A stretch of 45,628 bases of DNA from Betaproteobacteria bacterium (GTDB lineage Bacteria > Pseudomonadota > Gammaproteobacteria > Burkholderiales > SG8-39): the NCBI GenBank assembly GCA_004297625.1, contig SCTY01000066.1, positions 1 to 45,628 of the forward strand, in the 5' to 3' direction. The notes beneath the pieces were generated by a model. That model made no database searches. It was given only the letters and a program-made list of their open reading frames with translations, and was not told the DNA's origin. The position numbers were made by a program, and so were the translations under genes. Below, piece by piece: positions 8,209 through 17,272 of this stretch. Each line of letters begins with the position of its first letter. Position 1 is the stretch's first letter.

Positions 8209-9101
8209 GCGCGCGCCTCGCCTTGATTCTGATCGCCGCGAGCGCGCTGCTGATACCGGCGTTTGCCGGGCCGTTCTGGGTGTTCGTGGCGATCGAAGTC
8301 GTGGTGTTTGCCCTCTACGCGGTGACCTTCAACCTGCTCTTCGGTTTTGGCGGAATGCTTCCATTCGGTCACGCCGCGTTCTTCGGCTTGGGCGCGTACG
8401 CGGTCGCCGTGCTCGTCAAGAAAGCCGCCTGGCACCCGCTGCTTGCCCTGGGCGCCGCGCCCTTCGTCTGCGCTGCTGCGGCGGCGTTCGTGGCGCTGTT
8501 CTGCGTGCGCCTCACCGGGATCTATCTGGGCATGCTGAGCTTTTCCTTCCAGATGCTCCTCTATACGGTGATCTTCAAGTGGTACTCGCTTACCGGCGGG
8601 GACGACGGGCTGTCGGGCCTCGGAATTCCGGGGCTCCTTGGGACGCCTGCGGCCCTGTACTACCTCTCGCTCGCGGTGGTTACCGTGAGCCTGCTTTTTC
8701 TCTGGCGGCTGGCGCATTCGCCGTTCGGCAAGGCGTTGCAAGCGGCGAAGAGCAACGCGCAAAAGAGCGCGGCGATCGGCATCAACGTCGCATTGCATCG
8801 TGGCATCACGTTTGTGGTCGCCGGCGCCTTCGCCGGGCTGGCCGGTGCATTGTTCGCGCTCGCGAACCAAAGCGTGTTCCCGGGCTGGCTCAACTGGACG
8901 GCGAGCGCGGTGCCGATCGTCATGACCGTGCTCGGCGGCATGCATAGTTTCGTCGGCCCGATCATCGGCTCGGCCGTATACGTGGTGCTGCAGACCGTGC
9001 TCACCGGCTATACGGAGTACTGGGCGCTGATTCTCGGCGCCCTGGTCATCGGCATCGTGATGCTGATGCCCGAAGGCATCATGGGCTATTTCCGTGGCTG
9101 A
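8205..9101 (+). CDS. livM: branched-chain amino acid-type ABC transporter permease (LivM)
   Basis: 298 residues. No ATG is available near the expected start; the TTG at 8205 overlaps the livH stop (TTGA) and opens directly into a membrane segment (RLALILIAASALLIPAFAG). A second in-frame TTG at 8223 is an alternative. LivM features include NLLFGFGGMLPFGHAAFFGLGAY and the C-terminal VLGGMHSFVGPIIGS. It forms the second half of the HAAT permease channel with LivH. It overlaps the next gene (livG) by 8 nt, which indicates translational coupling. Confidence 0.88.
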   Translation: MSARLALILIAASALLIPAFAGPFWVFVAIEVVVFALYAVTFNLLFGFGGMLPFGHAAFFGLGAYAVAVLVKKAAWHPLLALGAAPFVCAAAAAFVALFCVRLTGIYLGMLSFSFQMLLYTVIFKWYSLTGGDDGLSGLGIPGLLGTPAALYYLSLAVVTVSLLFLWRLAHSPFGKALQAAKSNAQKSAAIGINVALHRGITFVVAGAFAGLAGALFALANQSVFPGWLNWTASAVPIVMTVLGGMHSFVGPIIGSAVYVVLQTVLTGYTEYWALILGALVIGIVMLMPEGIMGYFRG

Positions 9102-9843
9102 GCCGATTTTCCGCGCGCGCGGACTGCACAAGCGCTTTGGCGGGCTCGCTGCGGCGAACGATGTTTCTTTCGACGTCGCGCGCGCGGAGTTCCGCGCGAT
9201 CATCGGTCCCAACGGCGCCGGCAAGAGCACTCTGTTCAACCTGATCACGGGCTTCCTGCGCCCGGATGCGGGCAGCGTGCTGTTCGAGGGGCGCGAGATC
9301 ACCGGCACGCCGCCTCACCGCCTGTTCCGGCAGGGGCTGTCGCGCACCTTCCAGATCACGAACATCTTCACCAACCTGTCGGTGATCGAAAACGTGCAGA
9401 TCGCGCTGCTCTCGCATCACGGCCGGCTGTACCGCGTCCTGCAGCGCGCCGCGCGCCAGCTGCGCGGCGAGGCCGAGGAGCTGCTCGCCCTCGTCGGCCT
9501 GGCGGGCGATCCATTGCAGCACGCGTCGACGCTTTCGCACGGCGATCGCAAAAAGCTCGAGCTCGCCGTCGCGCTCGCCAACCGGCCATGCCTGCTTTTC
9601 CTCGACGAGCCCACCGCGGGCATGGCGGCGAACGAGCGCCTCGACGCGATCCGCATGGTGCGGCGAATCGCCGACGAGAGAGACCTTACCGTCGTCTTCA
9701 CCGAGCACGACATGCAGGTGGTCTTCGCGGTGGCCGATCGCATCTCGGTGCTCCACCAGGGCCGCATCATCGCCGAAGGCAAGCCGGCCGAAGTGCGCCA
9801 GTCGGAAGACGTGCAGCGCGTGTATCTCGGGGGGGTGGTCTAG
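9094..9843 (+). CDS. livG: ABC transporter ATP-binding protein (LivG)
   Basis: 249 residues from a GTG start that overlaps livM by 8 nt. Walker A is GPNGAGKST (38-46), the signature region is STLSHGDRKKLELA (about 146-160) and Walker B is LLFLDEPTAGM (about 167-177); LSHGD replaces the more common LSxGQ, as is normal for LivG. The C-terminal EGKPAEVRQSEDVQRVYLG is the usual LivG ending. It would be one of two different ATPases of the transporter; the partner, livF, is displaced almost 7 kb to the end of the operon. Confidence 0.93.
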   Translation: MAEPIFRARGLHKRFGGLAAANDVSFDVARAEFRAIIGPNGAGKSTLFNLITGFLRPDAGSVLFEGREITGTPPHRLFRQGLSRTFQITNIFTNLSVIENVQIALLSHHGRLYRVLQRAARQLRGEAEELLALVGLAGDPLQHASTLSHGDRKKLELAVALANRPCLLFLDEPTAGMAANERLDAIRMVRRIADERDLTVVFTEHDMQVVFAVADRISVLHQGRIIAEGKPAEVRQSEDVQRVYLGGVV

Positions 9844-9980
9844 TGACGCCCACGGAACAGGAAATCGCGCGGTACCGCGCGGCGCTCGCCGAGCTCATGA
9901 AGCGCTGCCTGGAGCGCATCCGCAGCATGGAGGTTCCGGCGGACGCGCCGCCGCTGCAGGGAGGCCCGCCGCATGAATGA
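9843..9980 (+). CDS. small coupled ORF between livG and amidase
   Basis: A 45-codon frame starts with GTG at 9843, the last base of the livG stop codon, and ends at 9980, 8 nt inside the amidase gene. The product is charged and helix-forming at first (TEQEIARYRAALAELMKRC), then Pro-rich (VPADAPPLQGGPPHE). It has no recognisable domain. Both junctions have the overlap geometry of the real genes around it, which supports translation. Without this ORF there would be a 129-nt gap inside an otherwise gapless operon. It could be a helper peptide of the transporter or enzyme; I cannot assign a function. Confidence 0.6.
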   Translation: MTPTEQEIARYRAALAELMKRCLERIRSMEVPADAPPLQGGPPHE

Positions 9981-11280
9981 GCCCTGGCAGCTCGGGATCG
10001 CCGCGGCCGGCCGCGCCATCGCCGGGCGCGCGCTTACGTCATCGGCGCTCGTGCGGTCGCTGCTCGAGCGCGCCGACCACATCGACGGCGACGTCAAGGC
10101 CTGGGTGCGGCTCGCGCGCGACAGCGCGCTGCGCGAGGCGGCGAGGCTCGACGCCGAAGCGGCCGCGGGACGCCTGCGCGGCCCGCTGCACGGCGTGCCG
10201 CTCGCGATCAAGGACATCGTCTACACGGCGGGGATCGAAACGAACGTCGGTTCGACGCTGCTCGCGGGATTTGTCCCGGCCGAAGACGCGCCGCTCGTCC
10301 GGCGGCTGCGCGAGGCCGGCGCCATCGTGCTCGGCAAGAGCGCCATGACCGAATTCGCCGCCATGGACCCGGCGCCTACGCGCAATCCGTGGAACCTCGA
10401 GCACACGCCCGGGGGCTCGAGCAGCGGCTCGGCGGCCGCGGTGGCGGCGTGCCTGGCGCCCGGCGCGATCGGCACACAGACCGCGGGCTCGATCATCCGT
10501 CCGGCATCGTATTGCGGCGTGGTGGGGCTGAAGCCGACGTACGACGCGGTCGAGCGCGCCGGCGTTTTCCCGTGCGCGTGGTCGATGGATCACGTCGGGC
10601 CCATGGCGCGCTCGGTAGAGGACGTGGCTCTGCTCTACGCGACGCTCGCCGGGGATCACAAGCACCCAGCCGGTGAAATCGACATGCGGATCGGCGTCGC
10701 CGATCGCTACTTCTACGAGCGTGCCGACCACGACACCCGCCGCGCCTTCGAGGAGACCGTAAAGACGCTCACGGCCGCGGGCGCGCGCCTCGTGCAAGTG
10801 AAGCTGCCGCCGAGCTTCGAAGCCGGCGTGGACGCCGGGATTGTCACCATGTATGCAGAGATGGCCGCGGTGCACCGGCAGCGTTTCTCCACGCAGCGCG
10901 AGCGCTATGGTTGGAAGCTCGCCTGCCTCCTGGACGCCGGCGGGGAGGTGAGCGCTGTCGATTACCTGCGCGCGCAGCAAGTGCGGCGCATCGCAGGCGC
11001 CGAGCTCTCGAGCGTGCTTTCGCAGATCCAGTGCCTGATGACGCCGAGCACGCCGGCGCCGGCGCCCAAGGGGCTTGGCGCCACCGGCGACTGGACGCAC
11101 AACCTCCCATTCAGCAGCTCGGGCCATCCGGCTCTTACCGTTCCTGTGTCCCTGTCCGGGGCCGGATTGCCGATCAGCGTGCAGCTCGCCGCCCGGCACG
11201 GTGGTGAGGAGCGGCTCTTCCATTGCGGTTCGATGATCGAACGCCTCGTGAATTTCTCGCACAAAGCGCGATGCCGCTGA
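9973..11280 (+). CDS. amidase-signature family amidase
   Basis: 435 residues. The Ser-cisSer-Lys triad of the amidase signature family is present: Lys80 (GVPLAIKDIVYTAG), the cis-Ser region near 149-151 (PGGSSSGSAAAVAA) and the nucleophile near Ser173 (IGTQTAGSIIRPASYCG). Family members hydrolyse linear amides, ureido acids or allophanate, and one subfamily is the GatA subunit; the genomic setting with hydantoinase and Liv genes argues for a catabolic amidase. The ATG at 9973 overlaps the small upstream ORF by 8 nt, and the hyuA start lies inside its last codons. Confidence 0.9.
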   Translation: MNEPWQLGIAAAGRAIAGRALTSSALVRSLLERADHIDGDVKAWVRLARDSALREAARLDAEAAAGRLRGPLHGVPLAIKDIVYTAGIETNVGSTLLAGFVPAEDAPLVRRLREAGAIVLGKSAMTEFAAMDPAPTRNPWNLEHTPGGSSSGSAAAVAACLAPGAIGTQTAGSIIRPASYCGVVGLKPTYDAVERAGVFPCAWSMDHVGPMARSVEDVALLYATLAGDHKHPAGEIDMRIGVADRYFYERADHDTRRAFEETVKTLTAAGARLVQVKLPPSFEAGVDAGIVTMYAEMAAVHRQRFSTQRERYGWKLACLLDAGGEVSAVDYLRAQQVRRIAGAELSSVLSQIQCLMTPSTPAPAPKGLGATGDWTHNLPFSSSGHPALTVPVSLSGAGLPISVQLAARHGGEERLFHCGSMIERLVNFSHKARCR

Positions 11281-13385
11281 AAAACACAGGCTGGGTCGTG
11301 GGTCTCGACATCGGGGGCACCTTTACCGATGTCATGATGGTCGACACCCGATCGGGCCGCTCTGCGCGGTACAAGGCACTCACCACGCCGGCCGATCCGT
11401 CCATCGGCGCCCTCGAAGCTCTGGAGGGCGTGCTACGCGAAGCCGGCGTGCGGCCCGATGAGGTGGCGGTCCTGCTGCACGCCACTACGTTGGTGTCCAA
11501 TGCGCTAATCGAGCGCAAGGGCGCGCGCACCTCGCTGGTGACGACCCGCGGCTTCAAGGACGTGATCGACATCGCGCGCGAGAAAAAATTCGATATTTAC
11601 GATCTGCTGCTGGACAAGCCGGCGCCTCTGGTCGGGCGCGACTGCCGCATCGAGGCGCCCGAGCGCATTGCCGCAGACGGCAGCGTGCTCGAGCCGCTGA
11701 CCGAGAAGGCGGTCGACGCCGTCATCGCCGCACTCAAGTCCAGCGGCGCGCAGGCAGTGGCCGTCTGCCTGTTGCATTCGTATATGAACCCGGCGCACGA
11801 GCGGGCGCTGCGCGAGCGCATCCGGGCGGCCGTGCCGGAGGCGAGCGTGTGCATCTCGAGCGACATCCTTCCGGAGATGCGCGAGTTCGAACGCGCGACG
11901 ACAGCGGTCGCGAACGCGTATGTACAACCGCTGACTTCGGGCTACATCGACCGCTTCGCGGCCGGCGTACGCACGATGGGACTTGCCTGCCCGCTTTTCA
12001 TCATGCTTTCCGAAGGCGCCATTGCGGCGCCGGAGCTCGTGAAACGGATGCCGATCCGGATCTGCGAATCCGGCCCGGCGGCCGGCGCGGTGACCTCCGC
12101 GGCGGTCGCCCAGCAACTGCGCGAGCCGCGCATTCTTTCATTCGACATGGGCGGCACCACGGCAAAAACTTGCGTCGTTCACGACGGTGAGCCGACCGTA
12201 ACCACCGAATTCGAGGTCGCGCGGATCTATCGGTTCAAGAAAGGCAGCGGCCTGCCTCTGCGCATGCCGGTAGTGGACCTGATCGAGATCGGCGCCGGCG
12301 GCGGCAGCCTGGTCGACGTCGATGGCCTCGGCCTGCTGAAGGTCGGTCCGGAAAGCGCGGCGGCCGATCCGGGCCCGGCCTGCTACGGGCGCGGCGGCGA
12401 GCGCGCCACGGTGACCGACGCCGACCTCGCGCTTGGGTATCTCGGCGCCGAGAGCTTCCTCGGCGGACGCATGCGCCTCGACGTCGAGGCAGCCCTGAAA
12501 GCGCTTGCCGAGCATGTCGCGAAGCCGTTGCGCCTCAGCGTCGACCAGGCGGCGCTCGGCGTCTACGAGGTGGTGAACGAAAACATGGCCAACGCCGCGC
12601 GCGTGCAGGCGGTCGAGCGCGGGCACGACCCGTCCGGGCACGTCCTGGTCGCTTTCGGCGGCGCAGGCCCGGTGCACGCCTGGGGCGTCGCCCAGAAGCT
12701 CGGCGTGGAAAAGATCGTCGTGCCGCCCTCGCCGGGTGTCGGCTCGGCCTTCGGCCTGCTGCTGGCGCCGCGAGCGCTGAATCTCGCGCGCACGTACATC
12801 GGCACGCTGGAGGCGCTCGACTGGAAGCGGGTGCAGCGGGCTTATGACGAAATGGCCGAGGAGGCGCTCGCCGCGCTGATGCAGGCCGGGGTGAACCGCC
12901 GTGAAGCGCGTTTCACGCGGCGCGCCGACATGCGCTATCTCGGGCAGCGCAAGGAAATCACCGTCGAGCTATCCGGCGCGCGTTTCGACGCGGGACGGAT
13001 GAAGGCGCTGCGCGAATCGTTCGAGCGGCAGTACGAGAAGATCTATCACCGGCGCCACGACGCTCACCCGGTCGAGGTGCTTTGCTGGCGGCTCGCCGCC
13101 ACGGGTCCGCGAACCATGCGCCTTCCTTCCTCGAAATCGAAGGCTCAAGGGACCCCGAAGACGCGAGCGCGTCGCTCGCGGCTGATGCTGTTCCCGGGAT
13201 GGTCCAAGTACCGGATGTGCCCGGTATACAGCCGCTACGAGCTGCAGCCGCGCGCGGTGTTGCAGGGCCCCGCGGTGGTGGAAGAGGACGAATCCGCGAC
13301 GATCGTCGGCCCGGGCGGCCGCCTGAACATGGACGGATTCGGCAATCTCATCATTGCCGTGCCCGATGGACGGAGGTTCGGGTGA
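11271..13385 (+). CDS. hyuA: hydantoinase/oxoprolinase family protein, A subunit
   Basis: 704 residues; the ATG at 11271 overlaps the amidase gene by 10 nt. The N-terminal actin/ASKHA-like ATP-binding region is typical (VVGLDIGGTFTDVMMVD), followed by SFDMGGTTAKTC and IGAGGGSLVDVD and the closing VLVAFGGAGPVHAW motif of the HyuA/oxoprolinase family. These enzymes couple ATP hydrolysis to opening of a lactam or hydantoin-type ring (N-methylhydantoin, 5-oxoproline) and work with a B subunit, the next gene. The C-terminal third, including the acetophenone-carboxylase-like swivel, is intact. Substrate: a cyclic amide, from context. Confidence 0.92.
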   Translation: MPLKNTGWVVGLDIGGTFTDVMMVDTRSGRSARYKALTTPADPSIGALEALEGVLREAGVRPDEVAVLLHATTLVSNALIERKGARTSLVTTRGFKDVIDIAREKKFDIYDLLLDKPAPLVGRDCRIEAPERIAADGSVLEPLTEKAVDAVIAALKSSGAQAVAVCLLHSYMNPAHERALRERIRAAVPEASVCISSDILPEMREFERATTAVANAYVQPLTSGYIDRFAAGVRTMGLACPLFIMLSEGAIAAPELVKRMPIRICESGPAAGAVTSAAVAQQLREPRILSFDMGGTTAKTCVVHDGEPTVTTEFEVARIYRFKKGSGLPLRMPVVDLIEIGAGGGSLVDVDGLGLLKVGPESAAADPGPACYGRGGERATVTDADLALGYLGAESFLGGRMRLDVEAALKALAEHVAKPLRLSVDQAALGVYEVVNENMANAARVQAVERGHDPSGHVLVAFGGAGPVHAWGVAQKLGVEKIVVPPSPGVGSAFGLLLAPRALNLARTYIGTLEALDWKRVQRAYDEMAEEALAALMQAGVNRREARFTRRADMRYLGQRKEITVELSGARFDAGRMKALRESFERQYEKIYHRRHDAHPVEVLCWRLAATGPRTMRLPSSKSKAQGTPKTRARRSRLMLFPGWSKYRMCPVYSRYELQPRAVLQGPAVVEEDESATIVGPGGRLNMDGFGNLIIAVPDGRRFG

Positions 13386-14935
13386 ACAGAGAGAGCTTCG
13401 ATCCCATCAAGCTGGAGGTGAGCTGGAACCGGCTTATCTCCATCGCGAGCGAGCAGGCCGCGGCAATGGTGAACAGCTCCTTTTCCGCGGTGCTCGGCGA
13501 AATGGAGGATCTTTCGGCGGGGGTCTTCGACAGCGCGGGAGTGATGATGGCGCAGTCGGTGCAAGGCGCCCCTGGCCACCTCGGAAGCCTCAGCACCGGG
13601 GTGAAGTCGTTTCTCGAGCGCTACACCGCCAAGGACCTTGCTCCCGGCGACGTGCTGATCACCAACGATCCGTGGCTCGTGTCCGGGCACAAGCACGACA
13701 TCACCGTCGTCACGCCCGTATTCCTGCGCAAACGACTGGTGGGGTTTGCGGCCAGCAATTGCCACACGGTGGATATCGGCGGCCGCATCTTCTCGGCGGG
13801 GGCCGCGGAGGTGTACGAGGAGGGACTGCAGATCCCGCGCATGAAGCTCTTCGAGGCGGGCGTGCGCAACGCCACGCTGTTCCGCATCCTCGAAGAGAAC
13901 GTGCGCTCGCCCGAGCTGGTGCTCGGCGACCTGATGGCGCAGGTGTCCGCGAACGAGACCGCCGCGCGGCGTCTGGTTGACTTCATGACCGGGCAGAAGC
14001 TCGATTCGCTGGATTCGCTTTCGCACAATATTACTTCGCGCACGGCGCGGCTCATGCGCGAGGCGATTCGCCGCCTGCCGGACGGGGTCTACCGCGACCG
14101 GGGGAGCCTCGACGGCTTCGATACGCCGCTCGAGATTTGCGTCGCGGTGGGTATCAAAGGCGACACCATCACCGTGGACTTCGATGGCAGCTCGCCCCAG
14201 GTTCCGAAGGGCATCAACTGCGTCATCAACTTTACCGAGGCCTTCACGCGCTACGCGCTCAAGTGCCTGCTCGCTCCGGAATCGCCCAACAACGACGGCA
14301 GCTTCGCGCCCATCCGCGTCAAGGCGCCCGAAGCTTCGATCGTCAACGCGCGCCACCCGGCGCCGGTGGACGGGCGCCACCTCGTCGGCCTGTACATTCC
14401 GGGCATCCTCTTCGGCGCGCTCGCCGATGTGGTGCCGCAGCGGGTACTGGCGGACAGCTCGGTGCTCTCGGCCGTGACGCTTGCGGGGCGCGATCTGCGC
14501 GACAAGCCATACGTGTTCACCTTTTTCTCGAGCGGCGGCATGGGCGGGCGCAACGGCAAGGACGGCCTGGACGCAACGGCGTTCCCGAGCAACGTGGCGA
14601 ACGTTCCGGTCGAGGTGATGGAGCAGGCTACCCCGGTGCTCGTTACGCGACGCGAGCTCATCGCGGGCTCTGCAGGCGCCGGCCGGTACCGCGGCGGGGC
14701 CGGGCAGCGGATCGGCGTGCGCTTGCGCGGGAAGCATCCCGCCACGGTGTCCTGCATGGTGGAACGCACGCAGGCGGCGCCGCGCGGCCTGCTCGGCGGA
14801 GGTGCGGGCCGGGCTGCCGGCGTGCTTCTCGACGGCAAGCGCATCGATCCCAAGCAGGCTTTTCAGCTCGAGCCGGGGCAGGAGCTCGTCCTGGAAACCC
14901 CGGGCGGCGGCGGATTCGGCAAGGAGGGCGGATGA
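13382..14935 (+). CDS. hyuB: hydantoinase B/oxoprolinase family protein
   Basis: 517 residues from a GTG at 13382 that overlaps the hyuA stop (GTGA). The sequence FDPIKLEVSWNRLISIASEQ at the N-terminus, GDVLITNDPWLVSGHKHDIT in the middle and RGGAGQRIGVRLRGK late in the protein are hallmarks of HyuB. It is the catalytic partner of HyuA in ATP-dependent cyclic-amide hydrolysis. The C-terminus ends in LVLETPGGGGFGKEG, the usual Gly-rich HyuB tail. The stop overlaps the start of the Rid-family gene. Confidence 0.93.
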   Translation: MNRESFDPIKLEVSWNRLISIASEQAAAMVNSSFSAVLGEMEDLSAGVFDSAGVMMAQSVQGAPGHLGSLSTGVKSFLERYTAKDLAPGDVLITNDPWLVSGHKHDITVVTPVFLRKRLVGFAASNCHTVDIGGRIFSAGAAEVYEEGLQIPRMKLFEAGVRNATLFRILEENVRSPELVLGDLMAQVSANETAARRLVDFMTGQKLDSLDSLSHNITSRTARLMREAIRRLPDGVYRDRGSLDGFDTPLEICVAVGIKGDTITVDFDGSSPQVPKGINCVINFTEAFTRYALKCLLAPESPNNDGSFAPIRVKAPEASIVNARHPAPVDGRHLVGLYIPGILFGALADVVPQRVLADSSVLSAVTLAGRDLRDKPYVFTFFSSGGMGGRNGKDGLDATAFPSNVANVPVEVMEQATPVLVTRRELIAGSAGAGRYRGGAGQRIGVRLRGKHPATVSCMVERTQAAPRGLLGGGAGRAAGVLLDGKRIDPKQAFQLEPGQELVLETPGGGGFGKEGG

Positions 14936-15342
14936 AAAAGGCACTCGAATCACCCAGGGTCGCGAAGACCAAGGGACCTTATGTGCAGGGCGTCGCCGTC
15001 ACGGACGGCACGCTCATCTATACATCCGGCGTCGTCGCGCGCGACGCCAAGGCGCGCATCCAGGGGATCGGCGACGTTCGCAGGCAGACGCGGCAGTGCC
15101 TGAAGAACATCGAAAACATCATCCGCGCGGGCGGCGGATCGCTGAAAGATCTCGTGAAGGTGACGGTGTTCCTGCGCGACTTGCGCGATTACGCGGGAAT
15201 GAACGAGGTGCGGCGCGAAGTGCTGGCCGATGTGGCGTTCGCCAGTTCGACCGTTCAGGCGCAGCTCAACGCGCCCGAGGCATTGGTGGAAATAGAAGCG
15301 GTAGCGTTTGTCGGAAAATCCTTGAGAGGAGACAAGTCATGA
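14932..15342 (+). CDS. RidA/YjgF-family protein lacking the catalytic arginine
   Basis: 136 residues, ATG at 14932 overlapping the hyuB stop (ATGA). The YjgF/YER057c/UK114 fold is recognisable: GTLIYTSGVVARD near the start, NIENIIRAGGGSLKDLVKVTVFL in the middle and VEIEAVAFVG at the end. In classical RidA an Arg precedes the LP(K/x)D turn before that last strand; here the corresponding segment reads VQAQLNAPEALVEIEAV, with Gln. By family knowledge, members without the Arg are not expected to be 2-aminoacrylate deaminases, so this one may act on or bind another intermediate of the operon's pathway. Confidence 0.88.
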   Translation: MKKALESPRVAKTKGPYVQGVAVTDGTLIYTSGVVARDAKARIQGIGDVRRQTRQCLKNIENIIRAGGGSLKDLVKVTVFLRDLRDYAGMNEVRREVLADVAFASSTVQAQLNAPEALVEIEAVAFVGKSLRGDKS

Positions 15343-16553
15343 AAGCATTGTCAGGAGGGGCAGCCTTGCTGGTGATGGCGGCGCTCGCGGGCCCGGCCGC
15401 CGCACAGGACGTTCGCGTCGGGCTGATTGACATGTACGGGGGCGGTTTCGCGGCGCAGGCGGATGCGATCCGGACAGGTTTCCAGATCGCCGTGGACGAG
15501 GCGAACGCCGCGGGCGGCGTCAAAGGGCGCAAGTTCGCGCTCAACACCGCCGACATGGGCATCAGCGTCGAGAAGGCGATCACCGAAGCGCGCCGCATGA
15601 TTCTCGACGACAAGACGAAGTTCGTCACGGTGGGCAGCCACAGCGGCGCGGCCGTCGCGCTTGCCGACCTCCTCCGAGGCCAGAACGCGCTCGGGCTCGG
15701 GGCATTCGCGACTACAAAGCGGTTCACGGGCGAGGAAGGACATGATCTCATCGCCCGCGGCAATCTGAGCACCGTGGAAATCGGCCGCATCATGGCCAAC
15801 CACATCAAAAGCATGCCGGAGGTGAAGCGTATCGCGACCATTGCGCCCGACTTCGAGTTCGGCAAGCACTTCGTCGACGACTTCATGGCCGCGATCAAGG
15901 TGGCGCGGCCCGACATCCAGGTGGTGCGCCAGGAGTGGCCGAAGTTCGGTGCCGCCGACTTCACGCCGCAAGCGACCGCGCTGCAGGCGGCGAACGCCGA
16001 CATGATCGTGTCGGCGCTCTTCAGCGGTGACCTCATCAACTTCCTCAAGGCGGCGAAGGACTTCGATCTCTTCGGCAACGGCAAGATCAAGTTCTTCACG
16101 AGCGGCGCGGACCTGGTGAAGATGACGGCGATCCGCGACTCGATCCCCGAGGGCTCGCTCGTCACGGTGTGGTACCCGTTCTACGCCATCGACAATCCGG
16201 AGAACACCCGCTTCATCGCCGAGGTGCGCAAGCGCACCAACACCTACCCGGTGGGGTCGACTGTCGTGGGCTACGTGTCGGGCAAGATGCTGACCCTGGC
16301 GATCCGGCGCGCGAAGAACCCGGACCAGCCGAAGTCGGTCGCGGCGGCGCTCAACAACCTCCAGTTCGCGAGCCCGGTGGGCCCGGTCAAGGTGCGCGCC
16401 TGCGACCATATGGCGCTCTACAATTTCTATGTCGGCTCGGTGAAGAAGGACGCCAGGTTTCCCGACGGCATCGGGGTCGCCGACGTCAAGGCCTACAACA
16501 CCGCCAACTACGCGCGTTCTTGCGAGGAGATCGCGCGGGTGCGCAAGCCCTAG
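15339..16553 (+). CDS. HAAT-type ABC transporter substrate-binding protein
   Basis: 404 residues, ATG at 15339 overlapping the Rid gene stop and preceded by GAGAGGAGA, the strongest ribosome site in this operon, as expected for a binding protein needed in excess. A Sec signal peptide (ALLVMAALAGPAAAQ) ends near residue 23. The mature protein is a type I periplasmic binding protein of the LivJ/branched-chain amino acid group (VRVGLIDMYGGGFA, AVDEANAAGGVKGRKFAL, KRIATIAPDFEFG). It should deliver substrate to the LivHM permease encoded upstream. Confidence 0.92.
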   Translation: MKALSGGAALLVMAALAGPAAAQDVRVGLIDMYGGGFAAQADAIRTGFQIAVDEANAAGGVKGRKFALNTADMGISVEKAITEARRMILDDKTKFVTVGSHSGAAVALADLLRGQNALGLGAFATTKRFTGEEGHDLIARGNLSTVEIGRIMANHIKSMPEVKRIATIAPDFEFGKHFVDDFMAAIKVARPDIQVVRQEWPKFGAADFTPQATALQAANADMIVSALFSGDLINFLKAAKDFDLFGNGKIKFFTSGADLVKMTAIRDSIPEGSLVTVWYPFYAIDNPENTRFIAEVRKRTNTYPVGSTVVGYVSGKMLTLAIRRAKNPDQPKSVAAALNNLQFASPVGPVKVRACDHMALYNFYVGSVKKDARFPDGIGVADVKAYNTANYARSCEEIARVRKP

Positions 16554-16556
16554 CCG

Positions 16557-17267
16557 GTGCTCACCGTCTCGGGGCTGGACGCCTTCTACGGCTCCAGCCA
16601 CGTCCTCTTCGGCATCGATCTGGGGGTCGGCGCCGGCGAAGTGGTGGTGCTGCTCGGCCGGAACGGGGCTGGGAAAACCACGACGCTGAAAAGCGTCATG
16701 GGTGTCCTGGACTCGCGCAGCGGCAGCATCCGCTTCAAAGGCGCTGAGATCGGCGCGCTGGAATCCGACGAAATCTGCCGTCGCGGAATGGGCTACGTGC
16801 CCGAGGATTGCCGCGTGTTCCGCGGACTCTCGGTGCTCGAGAACCTGGAGGCGGGCAGGCGCGCGCCGCGGCACGGGGCGGCCGGCGCGGAGGCGTGGGA
16901 CGAGGAAAGAATTTTTCAGCTCTTTCCCGATCTGCGCACGTTTCAGTCGCGGCGCGCCGATTCGCTCTCCGGCGGCCAGCAGCGCATGCTCGCCATCGCA
17001 CGGACGCTGATGGGAAACCCCAGTCTGCTTCTTCTCGACGAGCCTTCGGAAGGCCTTGCTCCGCTGGTCGTGCAGGACATCCTCGAGCAGCTCAGGAAGC
17101 TGAAGCAGACCGGTGTCACGATCCTGCTTTCCGAGCAGAACCTGAAGTTCTCGCTCCAGCTCGCCGACCGGGTGTACATCATCGAGAAAGGCACGATCAA
17201 GTACGAGGGTACGGCGCAAAGCCTCGCCGACGATCGGGCGACCCGCGAGGCTTACTTGATGGTGTAG
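16557..17267 (+). CDS. livF: ABC transporter ATP-binding protein (LivF)
   Basis: 236 residues from GTG at 16557, 3 bp after the binding-protein gene. Walker A GRNGAGKTT (34-42), signature LSGGQQRMLAIARTLM and Walker B LLLLDEPSEGLAP are clear, and YVPEDCRVFRGLSVLENLEAG is characteristic of LivF. It completes the Liv-type transporter and is the last gene of the operon. Between its end and the convergent dehydrogenase gene there are only 5 bp, so no separate terminator is evident. Confidence 0.93.
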   Translation: MLTVSGLDAFYGSSHVLFGIDLGVGAGEVVVLLGRNGAGKTTTLKSVMGVLDSRSGSIRFKGAEIGALESDEICRRGMGYVPEDCRVFRGLSVLENLEAGRRAPRHGAAGAEAWDEERIFQLFPDLRTFQSRRADSLSGGQQRMLAIARTLMGNPSLLLLDEPSEGLAPLVVQDILEQLRKLKQTGVTILLSEQNLKFSLQLADRVYIIEKGTIKYEGTAQSLADDRATREAYLMV

Positions 17268-17272
17268 CGCAT

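Noticed and set aside
15351..17219. Long minus-strand frame opposite the Liv binding protein and livF
   Set aside because: No domain and no plausible start signals; the plus-strand genes have strong family motifs throughout.
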